A stretch of DNA of 64,000 nt from Tubulanus polymorphus. Lineage: Eukaryota > Nemertea > Palaeonemertea > Tubulaniformes > Tubulanidae. Positions 12,051-23,362 of the stretch are shown here, in pieces. The stretch spans positions 3,821,855-3,885,854 of the forward strand of contig NC_134030.1 of assembly GCF_964204645.1 (NCBI RefSeq), given 5' to 3'. The notes under the pieces are model-generated. The model was not told the DNA's origin, did not search any database, and was given only the letters and a program-made list of their open reading frames with translations. Position 1 is the stretch's first letter. Every line of letters starts with the position of its first letter. The position numbers and the translations under genes are program-made.

Positions 12051-15000
12051 TTACCAAACAGAACATTTATGCTCTGGGTTCATTCGACTTCCAATTGGGC
12101 AGTTAAACGATTCCGAAAACTGTGGAAAGTTTGATAATGGTCCAATTACTCTGAAAAAGAAACGGCTTATTAGAAAATCGAGCAGCCGGCACTGAGAAAC
12201 TCTCCGTAATATTGAATGCCTAAATTTTGATTTACACCAACCTGTATTTTCCCGGAGCATGGTGGGATGTAGCAATCATCGACTTCAAATAATTGTCACT
12301 ATATGAACTGCACCAAATCTAGAAAGAAAAACAACATAGTTTCTGATACAAGCTAAAAAAGATTCCGGACAGATTCTCAAGATCGTTAAGCGTTTTCTGA
12401 GCGATGTCAGTAAGTTAAAACTCAGGACCCAGCTCCACAGGACTTCGTGAGTTAGAGATAACTCTGAGTTAAAGTTAGTTTAATTTCAATGAGTTTCAAT
12501 GAGTCAAATCTTAACTCAGAACTGTGGAAATGCACCCTCTGAATACCTGTGCGTATCGAAGGAAAAATATTTGATTCTGATTGAGCTGTAATCCGGGTAA
12601 GGTCGGTTCGACACCGTTACGTTTTACCCACGCTTGATATGCCTAGAAATAAATACGCGCTGAAAACAGTGAATACGACTAGGAAAGAAATCGATGGTTT
12701 CTGACGGGCATTTATAGTTTATTATATGTCTTATCTATTTGAAGACTCACAGCGAAGGAAAGTTTGATGGCACCATTATCTGCAATATTTTCTCCATTAG
12801 ACAAAGCGGCATTCAACTGAAATGATAACAACACGCGTGGTCGATGTGAAAATAGAGACGACTTCAGCGACGAGAAGGTTTTTTCGGTGTTTCATACCCG
12901 GAGCCCTCCTGGCAGACGATATTGATTATACTGATCGGCGACGCATTGTGATCTATTTTTCAGCTTGCGCAATGAATCTTCGTCCCACCATTCCGATAGA
13001 CGACCTTCCTCGTTGAATCTGTGACCTTTTCAATAGAGAAGCACGCTTTGATAACTACACCAGATTTCATCGATGATATGAATGAAATGTATTATTACCA
13101 TCATCATTATTCAGGAATACTGAGAAATAAATGAAAAAGCTGAGAATTTTTATCACTACCAAAATCGTCGAATCCATGCGTCAGCTCGTGTCCAATGGTA
13201 AAACCTATTCCAGCGTAATTCACATAACTGAAATGAATAAATTCGTTTTTCTGTGAATCGGACGCATAAAGTGCGCCAAGATTAAATTGTACACATGAAC
13301 ACGATATCGCGTAAATTCTGCTGATGCATATGCTGTCTGAAATCGAGGTAAAGTAGCCGTTTCATCTTAATGCATAATGATATTCAATTAATGTAATTGG
13401 GTCTTTAATCATATTAATCAAAAGGTAAGCTTGCGTGGGCTAGAGCGTGTTCATAAAACGCTACCTTCTATATCGAGATACTCAGATATTGATATGAATT
13501 GCATATGGATAACCATGTACGTAAATATTCTAATCATACGTACTTACTTCGGACTGGTTTCCTGAAATAATGGATGAATCATTGCGGCCGTGACAACTAG
13601 ATAATAAAAAAATTTCAATGAGAAAACATAATACATATATATTCATAAAGTACTGCGCTCAAACGAGAAACATTTCCAACTAAAAAAGGATAATTTTACC
13701 CATTTGGTTTTTTGTATGGACTATGTGCGCATTGAGGTTTGCTGGTTGTAACTGCATCGATCTGAAAAATACAATAGACCGGTTTATACCTTGTATCTGA
13801 CAATGGTTTGAGTTAATTTTCAAACAATACACGTAGCAAAAAGTGTCAAATATTTCTGGCTAGAAAGAAGATGGTCAGATAAACGTCATTCCCTTTTAAT
13901 TCAAAATCTTAAATCGAAGATACGTGCGAATTTTCTTTTCTTACACATTTCGATCGGTCGGATGGCGAAGATTCTCAAAATATGACCTGATTCTGTTCCT
14001 CGCTAAACTGAGGATGTTTTCAAAATATTTTTCCTTGTCGATAACAACCTAGAATCGAGTGAGATACATGCGATACTTGAACAACAATTAGGGGTATATA
14101 ATAGACTACATGATGCTAGTGTCGTCGTAAATGGCCAGCAAAACGGTGTAATGTGTTAATGACTACCAGTACTCACCCCCGCATAGTCCTTCAGAAGTAA
14201 CTCGTCATTTAGTATATAATCGTTATAGCCGACCAATGTGACCATTGCGTCCGTCTAGAAATGAGAGAATCACTGCGATGAATGACGTTACTTATAGTTT
14301 TATTAGCATCTGCGTCATAAAAAGATTATCATCAATAATTACTTTGGCGACTGCTTTCGCTTTAGTGATCTCGTCAATCCAATCGGCATCTTCTAAAATC
14401 TCGATGAATGCAGATTTAATGTAGGACGCCATTTCTTCTACCTAAATACAGTATATGTGACAAACAGATATCGCTATCGATATCGCTTTTCATAGACAGA
14501 ACATAATTTTCATTAATTATCACAGTGAATCTAGCCGGCGTCTGATTTCAACGTTATGATCACCTTTGTTTTACTTTCTTCGTCAAAATTATCTTTGATG
14601 TAAAGTCGACCCACAGCAGACGGCATAGCCGAAGCCGCTTTACGAACACAGTTCAGCCAATCAGGATAATCGTCATTCACTCCAAGCGCCACCTATGTTT
14701 GCATAAATTACCTCAAAATATTGAACACGGGGATGTACTTTTAGGAAATATCTAATTCATCATATCGAATATCGGGCAAACTGTACTCACCGCTTCATTA
14801 AAACGTCTGGTCGCATTTCTTACAATTGAGGCGCCTCCGAAGCCAAGCATAGACTTAATACCACGCCAAACAAAATAATTGGCTTGCGTTCTGAAATAGT
14901 GATAAATTCTTTGTTATCCTGAGGCCAATTGCAATCAAAAACCACCGTTAAGCCCGATCTTAATTGAGTTCACCTTTTAGGAGTATCACGAATTATATCA

Positions 15001-18000
15001 AGCATCTCGTATAGATTACTGAGACCAATGACAACGATTGATTCGTCAACAGTGAGATTCATGATATTCCCCATCGTTTCATTTACTACCAGGTTCAAGT
15101 ACATCTTCCAATCAAACTGGAATTGGAACAATTCGAAATTATTTCTGAACTTTCAAAATTTTATTTCGATGATAATGCATAAAATGATAAACTGACCCAG
15201 GTTCCAGTCCGCATTTGTAATTCTCCGACGCTTATGCTCAGGAAAGAATCGTAAATATAACTGCGAACTGGTGCTTTAGTCTGCAAATACAGGTTGTTAT
15301 TTGTAACTAATCACAATATCATCTATATGTACGAGTAAAGATATAATTCCTTATATCATCATTACAGTGGTTGTAAGTAAATCTCTGGTGCAGATAGATC
15401 AAACGCCCACGATCTTACTCGCCAAAGCCGGAAATACATCAAATTGTGGCTAGATAGATACAGGAATGAAATGGCTGTTACTAATGCGTTATTCGATTGA
15501 AATTGATGCCTGTACAGATGTCCCAATTGATATATAATGATTTAAAAGTTTAGCCTTGATTGATTGGCATCACTGAAGGCCTTGTAATCTACTAACGATG
15601 TCCATGAGAATGAGAGTTTCAGTAAAGGTGTCTGTTTGATGCATACCTTAGCGACCTTCGCTTCAAACTCAATCATATCATCAACGTCCGCCGAAACCTG
15701 GGCCTCATCGACTTTACCAGCCCCCAAAATCACTGCAACTTCGGTCATGTAGTTCCGGTAAGCGTCGACTTTCTTTTTCTTCAAAAAAGCGTGATGCGGC
15801 AGGCCAAGTCTGTGATGCGCTAACTACACATAACAAACAAAAAGGAAGGAAACACGGTAGATATTATACGTAGAAACGATTATACGTGGAATTGACTTAT
15901 TTCCATCAAGATTTGGAAGTCTACGAACCCTTAGCACGTTTTGCTTAGTATTTCCGTGGTTAGTACTAACAAACGGCTGAAGGAGAGCGTTGGTGGCATG
16001 CGCTGCTAATCGCGACATCATTTTCACCAGGTTGAATGAGTTGATATCCCAGTCTTTACCGACTAACAATGGCCATCCACCGAGCGATTTCACAAAATCC
16101 AATATCGGTGACAAGCCGCGCAGCTCAATAGTATCTTCATTAGTGCAAAAGATATATATGTGTGAATTATTTTAGAAGTCGTCCAACATAAAAACTGTTT
16201 CAATAAAAAAAGTTGAGATGTGTTTATGTGTAACTAACTCACCACGATTCATACACGATGCGTACAATTCTTTAACCATTTTGACGGCCGCGGAATCATT
16301 TAACGATAGGGGTTCAGATAGTTCATCTACAAGTTATAGAAATGTCGAATTATATCCGTGCTCGATATCAACCACGGGTAGATTACGTATGGAATTACAC
16401 GAACAAATGTGCGCCAGGAATTTTCGAACCTCGAAGTGTCTGCCCGATTCTAACGCGCTCTAACACTAATGGCGATATTTGGTTCACTCCGTCGGTAATG
16501 GGATTCTCGGTCCAGTTACCACAAGCATATTCGTAAAAGTCGTCGCATGGGTTTACACTTTTGTTCATCAGTTCTTGGAACGAGTTGGCTAGATTTCAAA
16601 TGAAAGGGTGCATGGAGATTTATAGTAAATCCGTTATCATTACGCCTACAAGTTATGAACAATTTTTTTTCCAGCGGGTTTCTAATCATAAAATGTGTTC
16701 AAATTTCCAATTAATTTAATGCTGGTTCAGGCTTATAGAGGATTATGATGGTATGGGCTTAGAGCAAAAACACCAAAACAAAACAAGTTAGAAATGACTG
16801 CATTCTGGAATTGATTTATAGTAGGAGAAATATCATTGTTCGCCCGTGAACACGGTGTCTTTGCACACGTACCTAGCTGAATACATTGTTCACTCGTGCA
16901 AAAAACATCCGGCATTTCTATCTGATCTTCTACAGTGGGTTCGTCTACAAAATAGAGGATTTTGCGTCGATGACAAAACGTTCTGAATTTGAATCTCTTG
17001 AAGATGGTCGTGTGTTACTGTGGGCAGTACATGTTCAGAAATGGCCTCGTGAGAGATGAGCGATCCAATCTACGCGTTAATACTCGCAGTTAAATTATCA
17101 CGCTCGCGCGGTAGACAGAAAATTGAAGATTAGCTTCTTGTAGTAAATTTTATCTGATCCGGAGCTTGTTTTGTGTTAGTGTAAGAAGAAACATATTTAT
17201 CACGTGTACCATACTCCTACTATAGACCTACCTCGAAGCGAAGGAAAAATACGATTTCAATTTGCCACTTAGCAAAAACATGTCGTTCGGATCCGTGAAA
17301 AAAATGAAAAGTCAGACCCAGTTTTTACAGTTTTCGGTTATGTTTGACTCTATTTAAGATCAGGTCCAGTTTCATGAAAAAGTTCGAAGCTTAAAAGTCA
17401 GTTAAGTTTGAACCGTCCTCATCGAAAATGTGAAATAACCAAACGTTAATATACACATCTCATTCTCGTTCCTCAAGTAAAGCCGACCTTACAAATTAAT
17501 CAGCGTTTACTCAATTTCAACCGGGGTTCCAGTTTCACGAAAAAAGTTCAAGCTTAAAACGGTTACGTTTGAATTGTCGTCATTAACGATATTCGAAGTA
17601 AACAAAAGCAATTAAACCAAAAAAGTTTCCATGAAACTGAACCCAGTTTATATTATTTAGATGAGAAGTGGGCCTAAATACATATTTTCAAATTTCATGA
17701 GATGCTAATTTCAGAGAAAAACCTACATGGAAGTGACGTCATTTCGTCATCCGGTGCAGATATCTGGTCGTTGATTGGCTGTTGGCTTGAACAGACGACG
17801 AAATCGTTGCCATGCGACGATGACGCCACGACGCAGTTATCCGCCGTCGAGGCATTGTATCCTAATTCCACACGCGATTTGGATTCGTTTTCTAAGGATG
17901 CAATTGTAGCACCTTCCCGCGATTCATTATCGCTACTGTCCGTAAATGACCGGTAATTTTGATCACTACCGCTGCCATTTTCCAACGCTAAATCATCGCC

Positions 18001-18276
18001 AATCCCGTGCGAGGTAAAATCTTCCGTTATGTGCCTTTGTTTATTGAATATAGTATCCGTTGACTGCACGGTCTCTGAACTCGCGTTAATACGGCTTCGA
18101 TTTCGGAATTCTTCTCTACTAACCGATGTATTTTTATCCGCGTCTCGCGGAAGGACGCCGTCTCTCGCGTCGTGCTTTCCTTTTGAATGTCGTATTACGT
18201 AACATTGCGCGAGGAAAACATAAAAACTACTAAGCAATATCAACGCTAGAAACGTGTGTTTACTGGTTCCAGCCAT
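12051..18276 (-). CDS. M13 zinc metallopeptidase (neprilysin/ECE family)
   Basis: Ectopeptidase expected to cleave small peptides outside the cell. Twenty-one exons, all in phase, 876 residues: 18276-17727, 16944-16873, 16588-16430, 16326-16243, 16134-15929, 15823-15647, 15280-15197, 15116-14974, 14890-14791, 14692-14564, 14441-14343, 14254-14177, 14048-13945, 13761-13700, 13596-13548, 13227-13160, 13025-12898, 12816-12751, 12642-12547, 12318-12242, 12150-12051. Landmarks: a hydrophobic N terminus ([19 protein letters not shown]) as signal or type II anchor; a Ser/Thr/Asn/Asp-rich stalk to about residue 184; [14 protein letters not shown]; the zinc site [11 protein letters not shown] (about 712); [11 protein letters not shown] with the third zinc ligand (about 773); [13 protein letters not shown]; and the terminal CSVW. 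The stalk makes it longer than the usual 700-780. Where the family usually has NAF or NAY at the substrate-binding site this protein has NAH. Linking exon 1 uses donor CCAT|GTAGGT and is the least certain junction (about 0.7). Confidence 0.93.
12425..12538. repeat. MITE-like element, family 1 copy c
   Basis: GGACCCAGCTCCACAG on the left is the inverted match of CTGTGGAAATGCACCCT on the right. AACTCTGAGTTAAAG and TTAACTCAG lie inside. It sits in an intron near the 3' end of the M13 peptidase gene. Confidence 0.75.
16945..17726. other. First intron of the M13 peptidase with MITE-like repeats
   Basis: No second coding exon with correct phase was found between exon 1 and the exon at 16944; the one candidate (about 17025-16960) would create a stop at the junction. 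The interval carries a second inverted-repeat family. Confidence 0.5.
17523..17644. repeat. MITE-like element, family 2
   Basis: About 122 bp with inverted ends: GGGGTTCCAGTTTCACG on the left against CATGAAACTGAACCC on the right, each next to an A-rich AAAAAAGTT. A half copy with AGGTCCAGTTTCATG lies just upstream at about 17363-17440, so this is a repeated family. Confidence 0.7.
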
Positions 18277-18996
18277 AATTCCTATATAGAGTTCTGTATA
18301 CTATTTACCGTGTGTCGGTTGAGCAGATTTTACATTTAATCTTGTGTGTACTTGAAAATGAGCGTTAGGTCTATGGTACAATTTTATCTGCATCGTAAAA
18401 TCAGGCTAGTACACGATGTCGAAGAGAAGATACGTAGCGTGTATTTTCCACGAATTCGTATTTTTATGAAGTGTTGAACTCGTCTATATAAACCTTCTAA
18501 ATGTGCTTTCCTCGTCATTTCTTGGCAGGAGAAATTTCAAAGAAACCATCGAAGAAACCTTAAAATCTAACGTGTCATTTAGATTCATTAGATGTCATGG
18601 AGATTCGTATATCCAACGTAAACATTAATTGAATTTGGCCGCTAACGTCTAAACGAGCATAAATAGAATATTCCTTTAACTTTAAAATGTCGTTTCTGAG
18701 GCGTTTCATCTTATTTTGATGGTTGGATATTCTGTACGATTTCAACCACGCTGAAATATCTTATCGAAATTTGAAACAACACCTATCAGGGCTATTACGG
18801 CTGACTGTGTGCATGGTGTCAAATCAAACATGATACGATGGATGCCATGGGATATGACTCTTTGGCTTGAAAATGACATCTAAGGTGTGTTCCTCGACTC
18901 CCTGGTGCGTAGGTTGCTACGCGAATACTTGGTCAAACGCGCATTATGAGACGACGTTGGCAGTTTATTTGAATCTATTCATATCGCTCACAGACG
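18277..18996. promoter_or_regulatory. Divergent intergenic region between peptidase and GPCR
   Basis: 720 bp separate two divergently transcribed start codons. A TATATAAA on the plus strand at 18485-18492 could serve the GPCR, and a TATATAG near 18286 lies next to the peptidase start. Both promoter assignments are inference. Confidence 0.35.
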
Positions 18997-20022
18997 ATGC
19001 AACCGGCGATGTCTGATATCTCGACGACCGCGGATGGTGTTGTTGAAAATTTTACAAACTCGAGTCAATTTAGCGGGTTAAAAGAAGTGATTGAATTCGA
19101 CGTCGTTCGTAATGTATTTTACCCGTGTCGCGACATAGCTTTGTTTTTTCTAGTGTTTAGCGGCAACGCTTTGGTTTTACTGTCCATTCTTAAAACCCGA
19201 AATCTACAAACATGTACGAACTACATGTTAGCGAGTTTATCGTGTGCCGACATGCTCGTATCGATTTGTTCGTTGTTGAATTTCTTTAAGTGGATTCACC
19301 GGTTCAACTGGCTCCAACTATCGGTGAATTACTGTATAGTAGCGATGTTTTTATACGTCGTTAGTCTGACTTCGTCGATGTATCATTTGATAGCAATATC
19401 GTTCGATCGGTTTTTAAGTACGAGATGGCCGATCAAATATAGAACGTGTAGAACAACCAGTCATACGGTCGTCATCGTTTGCGTTATTTGGTTTTTGAGC
19501 GTTGCCACCGCGATGCCGACAATTTTCGTTACAAACACTACAAATTGTTCGTTCGAGACGTTCTTTAGAAAGGCGCACGTTTTGATGCTGGGATGTATAA
19601 TGTTGTCAGCGGATTTCATCATCGTATTCGTCTATGGTTTGATCGGTTGCTCGAAAAGGCGCCAAAGACGTCGGGTTGCGGGAATGGTCGCCGCTGTCGA
19701 CGAGACGTTTCAACAGCGACAAGAAAACAAATCTACAAAACTGCTTTTGAAAATCTCACTAGTTTTTATCGTTTGTTGGACGCCGTTAGGAGTGAGTTGT
19801 ATCATGTTGAAATATACTACGGAAACATTCGAAAGTTGGTTCTATCCGATACGGGCGGTTTTCCTATTTTTGGCGGCTTCGAATTCCTTCATGAATCCGA
19901 TAATCTATTGTTGGAATAGCCAGACGTTTAGAGCGGCATTCAAAAGGTTACTGTGCGGCAGGTGCACTTGTTCCCCAAGATCGACAAACATCGTAACATT
20001 GACCAATGGGACCAGCTTTTAG
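18997..20022 (+). CDS. Class A (rhodopsin-like) G-protein-coupled receptor, intronless
   Basis: 341 residues, seven hydrophobic segments, one exon. Class A marks are all present: GNALVLLSI in TM1; LSCADMLV in TM2; Cys in NYCIVAMF at the start of TM3; SFDRFLSTRWP as the DRY-type motif with Phe for Tyr; the partner Cys in TTNCSFETF of extracellular loop 2; CWTPLG in TM6; and NSFMNPIIYCW in TM7. The N terminus has NFT and NSS glycosylation sequons. Counting seven residues from the TM3 Cys puts Tyr at position 3.32, not the Asp of aminergic receptors, so an amine ligand is unlikely. The C-terminal tail is short and Cys-rich (CGRCTCSP), suiting palmitoylation. The ligand cannot be named from sequence. 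The start is the first ATG; a second Met four codons later is equally possible. Confidence 0.93.
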   Translation: MQPAMSDISTTADGVVENFTNSSQFSGLKEVIEFDVVRNVFYPCRDIALFFLVFSGNALVLLSILKTRNLQTCTNYMLASLSCADMLVSICSLLNFFKWIHRFNWLQLSVNYCIVAMFLYVVSLTSSMYHLIAISFDRFLSTRWPIKYRTCRTTSHTVVIVCVIWFLSVATAMPTIFVTNTTNCSFETFFRKAHVLMLGCIMLSADFIIVFVYGLIGCSKRRQRRRVAGMVAAVDETFQQRQENKSTKLLLKISLVFIVCWTPLGVSCIMLKYTTETFESWFYPIRAVFLFLAASNSFMNPIIYCWNSQTFRAAFKRLLCGRCTCSPRSTNIVTLTNGTSF

Positions 20023-20410
20023 TCGAATATCTAAGTTCAGAGACATTTTTCAATGTTTTGTCGGATTTGAAATGAAATGAAAGAGAACTGATTCCTGTTC
20101 AATTCGAGACAACGTAGATGCTTTCAAAAGCTTCTCATTGAATGACGTGGATGTTCCTGCAGGTGCGAGAGCTTGACATTAAGGTGGGCGATCTAGTCTA
20201 AAGTAATATGAGCTGCGTGTCATATTTACGGTGATATTGATGATATTTCGAGACAAAAAAGTCTTCGGACTACGGAACATTTGTGTTTCTGAATCATTTA
20301 AACCGTCGAATACAAAGATATTCTGATGATATAATCTCAATAGAAAGGGGAAACCAGCATAATGTATCCATTTGTTACTTTTGCAGCTTCGAGCACGTAT
20401 TGTAAAAGAA

Positions 20411-20420
20411 TATATAAATA
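20411..20420 (+). promoter_or_regulatory. TATA box of secreted peptide gene A
   Basis: TATATAAATA lies about 30 bp before AAGTTACATCAAC, the likely start of a short non-coding exon that ends at donor AAAAAG|GTAATT (20468/20469). The matching position of copy B has lost this motif. Confidence 0.6.
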
Positions 20421-20764
20421 GCTAGAGTTTCATTGATATGAATTAAGTTACATCAACAAGGAAAAAAGGTAATTTCAGCTATTTTCTATTTGCCGACGTT
20501 GTACTTTCATTCATCTGATATTAGATGTTAGATATAGTACCGTAACTATGATTTCACTGTTTATGATACAGTTGTTTATTTCGTAATTTCATTAAATGGT
20601 CGTATTCTGTAATTTCCCAATTTACTCAGATTTTGTCACGCTATTAATCACGTTAAAAGATAGATACAGTAATATCAAAAGACTGTCAATTCAGATTGCG
20701 AGGAGCGGTCCACGAATATTGCAAGTGTTTTTTTTTTCACTTTTAACTTCTTCCGATATGTAGG

Positions 20765-21004
20765 ATGAAACTTTCAATAATCACGATGTTGTTGACCGTA
20801 TTGATGGTGGCTATGGTCGTTGCTGCTATCGACACGGAAGATACAGAGAGCGATGCTCTGTTTGCCGAGTATCTTGCAGATCTGGAGGATAGTCATCAAA
20901 TGGACGAAGCCCTGTTTACTTTGAGAGCGAAACGTGGCGTCAGAAGTTGGTTCAAAAACAAATGGCGGAATTTCAAAGAGAAACACATTTGTCGTCGAAG
21001 ATAG
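20765..21004 (+). CDS. Small secreted cationic peptide precursor A (antimicrobial-like)
   Basis: 79 residues in three parts: a signal peptide (about 1-21, MKLSIITMLLTVLMVAM then VVAA); an acidic propiece rich in Asp and Glu; and, after the dibasic LRAKR site, a 22-residue strongly basic mature region starting GVRSWFKNKWRNFK and ending in CRRR. An acidic pro-part, a Lys-Arg cleavage site and a Trp/Lys/Arg-rich end are typical of linear antimicrobial or venom-type peptide precursors; the actual activity is unknown. The start follows a candidate acceptor TATGTAG|G at 20763, so the 5' UTR has one intron. It is the intact member of a tandem pair; copy B keeps the signal and propiece but has a diverged mature end. 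Confidence 0.7.
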   Translation: MKLSIITMLLTVLMVAMVVAAIDTEDTESDALFAEYLADLEDSHQMDEALFTLRAKRGVRSWFKNKWRNFKEKHICRRR

Positions 21005-21257
21005 ATTAAAGTGATGATCGACTGGAACCGACCGTTTATTGTTGAAAGGAAACAAATGAAAACGGCCAAAATAATAATATAAATGTATCACTTGTGGCGT
21101 TCGTGTATAATTATTTCAGTTCTTTTAGTTTGGGTTCGCTGTAAATCCGTTCATCGTTTGATTTTTAAATGCCCCAAGTTTAAAGTTAAGTCGCAGATTT
21201 TAATCGACGATTTCAAAGTAAATTAACGTGAAAGACGGAACATGAAAAATGCCCGGT

Positions 21258-21359
21258 AACGATATCGAGCTTTATTAATTATACAGGCGGATTTCCGAGG
21301 AAAACGATATTGAGAAAGAATTCGATTGATTTGTAAATCACGTATTCTTAGAGAGTTTG
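21258..21359 (-). pseudogene. Duplicated 3' end of the coiled-coil membrane protein gene
   Basis: The minus strand repeats the C-terminal coding end (…GNPPV, stop) and the following AATAAA of the gene at 23790-24974. Only the last 20 or so codons are present, so it is a relic carried along by the tandem duplication. Confidence 0.85.
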
Positions 21360-21750
21360 AGACATTTCAACAAGTTCAGAGACATTTTTCAATGTTTTGT
21401 CGGATTTAGAATGAAATGAAAAAGAATTGATTCCTGTTCAATTCGAGACAACGTAGATGCTTTTAAAAGCTTCTCATTGAATGACGTGAATGTTCCTGCA
21501 GGTGCGAGAGCTTGACATTAAGGTGGGCGATCTAGTCTAAAGCACCATAAGCTGCGTGTCATGTTTTACGGTGAAATTGACGATATTGCGAGACATTAAA
21601 TCTTCAGACTATGGAACATCTGTGTTATTGAATCCTTTAAACTAATTACATAATCTCAATAGAAAGGCGAAACCGGAATAATTTTCCCATTTGTTGCTTT
21701 ACCGGCTTCGACCACGTACTGTAAATGAACTAGGGTTTAATTGATCTTAG

Positions 21751-23076
21751 GTAAGTTACGAATGTAGGTATAAATCTCCCCGGTAAAATTTCCGGGTGGT
21801 TAAAACCCCTCAGGTAAAAATCCCCCCGGTAAAAATCCCCCCTCTTAGTTCTGTTTTCGGTCAAACTTAAATATAAAACCTAAAAGAAAACAGATAATAC
21901 TTTTTACAGTAATACTTGGGTACAAAGATATTTTACAATTACTTTTAAACAAGATTTCTGTATAGAAATTTTCAAAACTACGATAATGTGATATTTTATG
22001 TATGTTGCTAGCTAAAAGTCACAGAATAATGTCATTTCTATGCACGTAGCTATGGAATACCTCAAGGGCCATACGACTTACGATTTACGTTTTACGAGTT
22101 ACGATTTACGTTTTACCAGTTACTAATACATTTCCTACAATACGTTACGACTTACGATTTACGACTTACGTTTTACGAATTACACGTTTTTCACTAACTG
22201 GCTTCGGATATCCGAAGCGCATAATTCAAAGAACGGGTTTCAAAATGAAGTCGAATTGTCATTTCAAACAGCATAATAAGAGTAACTTATTGTACATAGT
22301 GAATCAATCTCGACTGCAGTGGTCTATTACAGGGCAGAAAATCTGCGCGTTGGCCATCTGGTGCGAACCTTCTCAAAATCTATTAAATGCTGACAATACA
22401 TTTCACACTGACTGATGACTGCCCCGTTACGTGCACGATGATTTTAATAGACGATATTTCAATAGATCTTAGCTGGAAATGATTTTGATAATTAGAACAA
22501 GATTCATCAATTTAGAAAAAATGTATTTATTTTTTGAAAACACTGGGCTGCATACAGCCATCCATCATCGTTACAGTTATTCGTCTAATAATACACCCAC
22601 ACAGTGAAATGCCTACCACGTGGCCACTGTCCTTGAACTCTTGCGAACCGAAACTCCAACACTTAACTCGTAAATCGTAACTCGTAATTCGTAAAACGTA
22701 AGTCGTAAAACGTAAGTCGTAACGTATTGTAGGAAATGTATTAGTAACTCGTAAAACGTAACTCGTAAGTCGTAAAACGTAACTCGTAAGTCGTATGGCC
22801 CTTGAGGTATTCCATACGTAGCTTTTGGTAAAAGTCATAGATTATCCAAGGGAAATATTGTGAAAAACACCACGGAGACACCGCGGAAAATTTGAAATCT
22901 TTGAAATCTATCTAACTTTTTCAACATAAGAATATTGAAGTATTTTATTGAATTTTGCTGTGAAATCAAATTTGGAGGGATTTTTACCAGGAGGATTTTC
23001 ACCGAGGAGGGATTTTTTTACCGCGGGGGGGGGGGGTATTTACCGGGGGTATTATTTACCTGGTACTGTAAGTTAC
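21751..23076. mobile_element. Foldback-type DNA element with 9-bp target duplication
   Basis: An insertion of about 1308 bp (21760-23067) flanked on both sides by GTAAGTTAC (21751-21759 and 23068-23076). The unoccupied homologous site in copy A (20444-20451) has one TAAGTTAC. Outer ends are imperfect inverted repeats made of GGTAAAAATCCCC-type modules, including a 12-13 G run near 23024. A second pair of inverted arms lies inside, at 22041-22186 and 22666-22823, each about 145-160 bp and built of TACGACTTACG / CGTAAAACGTAA modules flanked by GGCCATACG or its complement. No transposase frame is present, so the element is non-autonomous. A target duplication of 8-9 bp fits hAT- or Mutator-type transposition, but the family is not established. 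Confidence 0.85.
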
Positions 23077-23362
23077 ATCACCAAGGAAGAAGGTAATTCA
23101 GCTATATACTGTCATTCATCTGGTATTAGATTTTTAGATATAGTACCGTTACTATGATTTCACTGTTTTACTATTTTTCGGAATTTCAATATAAAATTGT
23201 ATTCTATAATTTCCCAATCACTCAGATTTGATCTAACTATTCATCATGTTAAAAGATTGTAGACACAGTTATCAAAAGACTGTCGACTGTCAGATTGCGA
23301 GGAGCGGTCCACGAATATTGCAAGTGTTTTCATTTAATTTTTAACTTCTACCGACACGTAGG

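Larger units (their letters stand above)
20034..21359. repeat. Tandem duplication, copy A
   Basis: Begins with GTTCAGAGACATTTTTC just after the GPCR stop codon and ends in sequence matching the C-terminal coding end of the coiled-coil gene at 23.8 kb. The order (flank, promoter, peptide gene, fragment of the neighbouring gene) is the same as in copy B at 21373-23870. Long stretches are near identical, for example CTTGACATTAAGGTGGGCG in both. Confidence 0.95.

Noticed and set aside
12822-13016. Plus-strand frame of 64 codons
   Set aside because: Antisense to M13 exon 13025-12898, whose frame is clearly the coding one.
16990-17030. Extra exon between M13 exon 1 and the exon at 16944
   Set aside because: The only candidate has a usable acceptor and donor, but joining it in phase creates a stop codon at the junction.
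22527-22838. Open frame of about 100 codons with repeated SYVLRLT-type units
   Set aside because: It is the translation of the foldback element's TACG-module arm; the repetition is at DNA level and the other arm gives the same pattern on the opposite strand.
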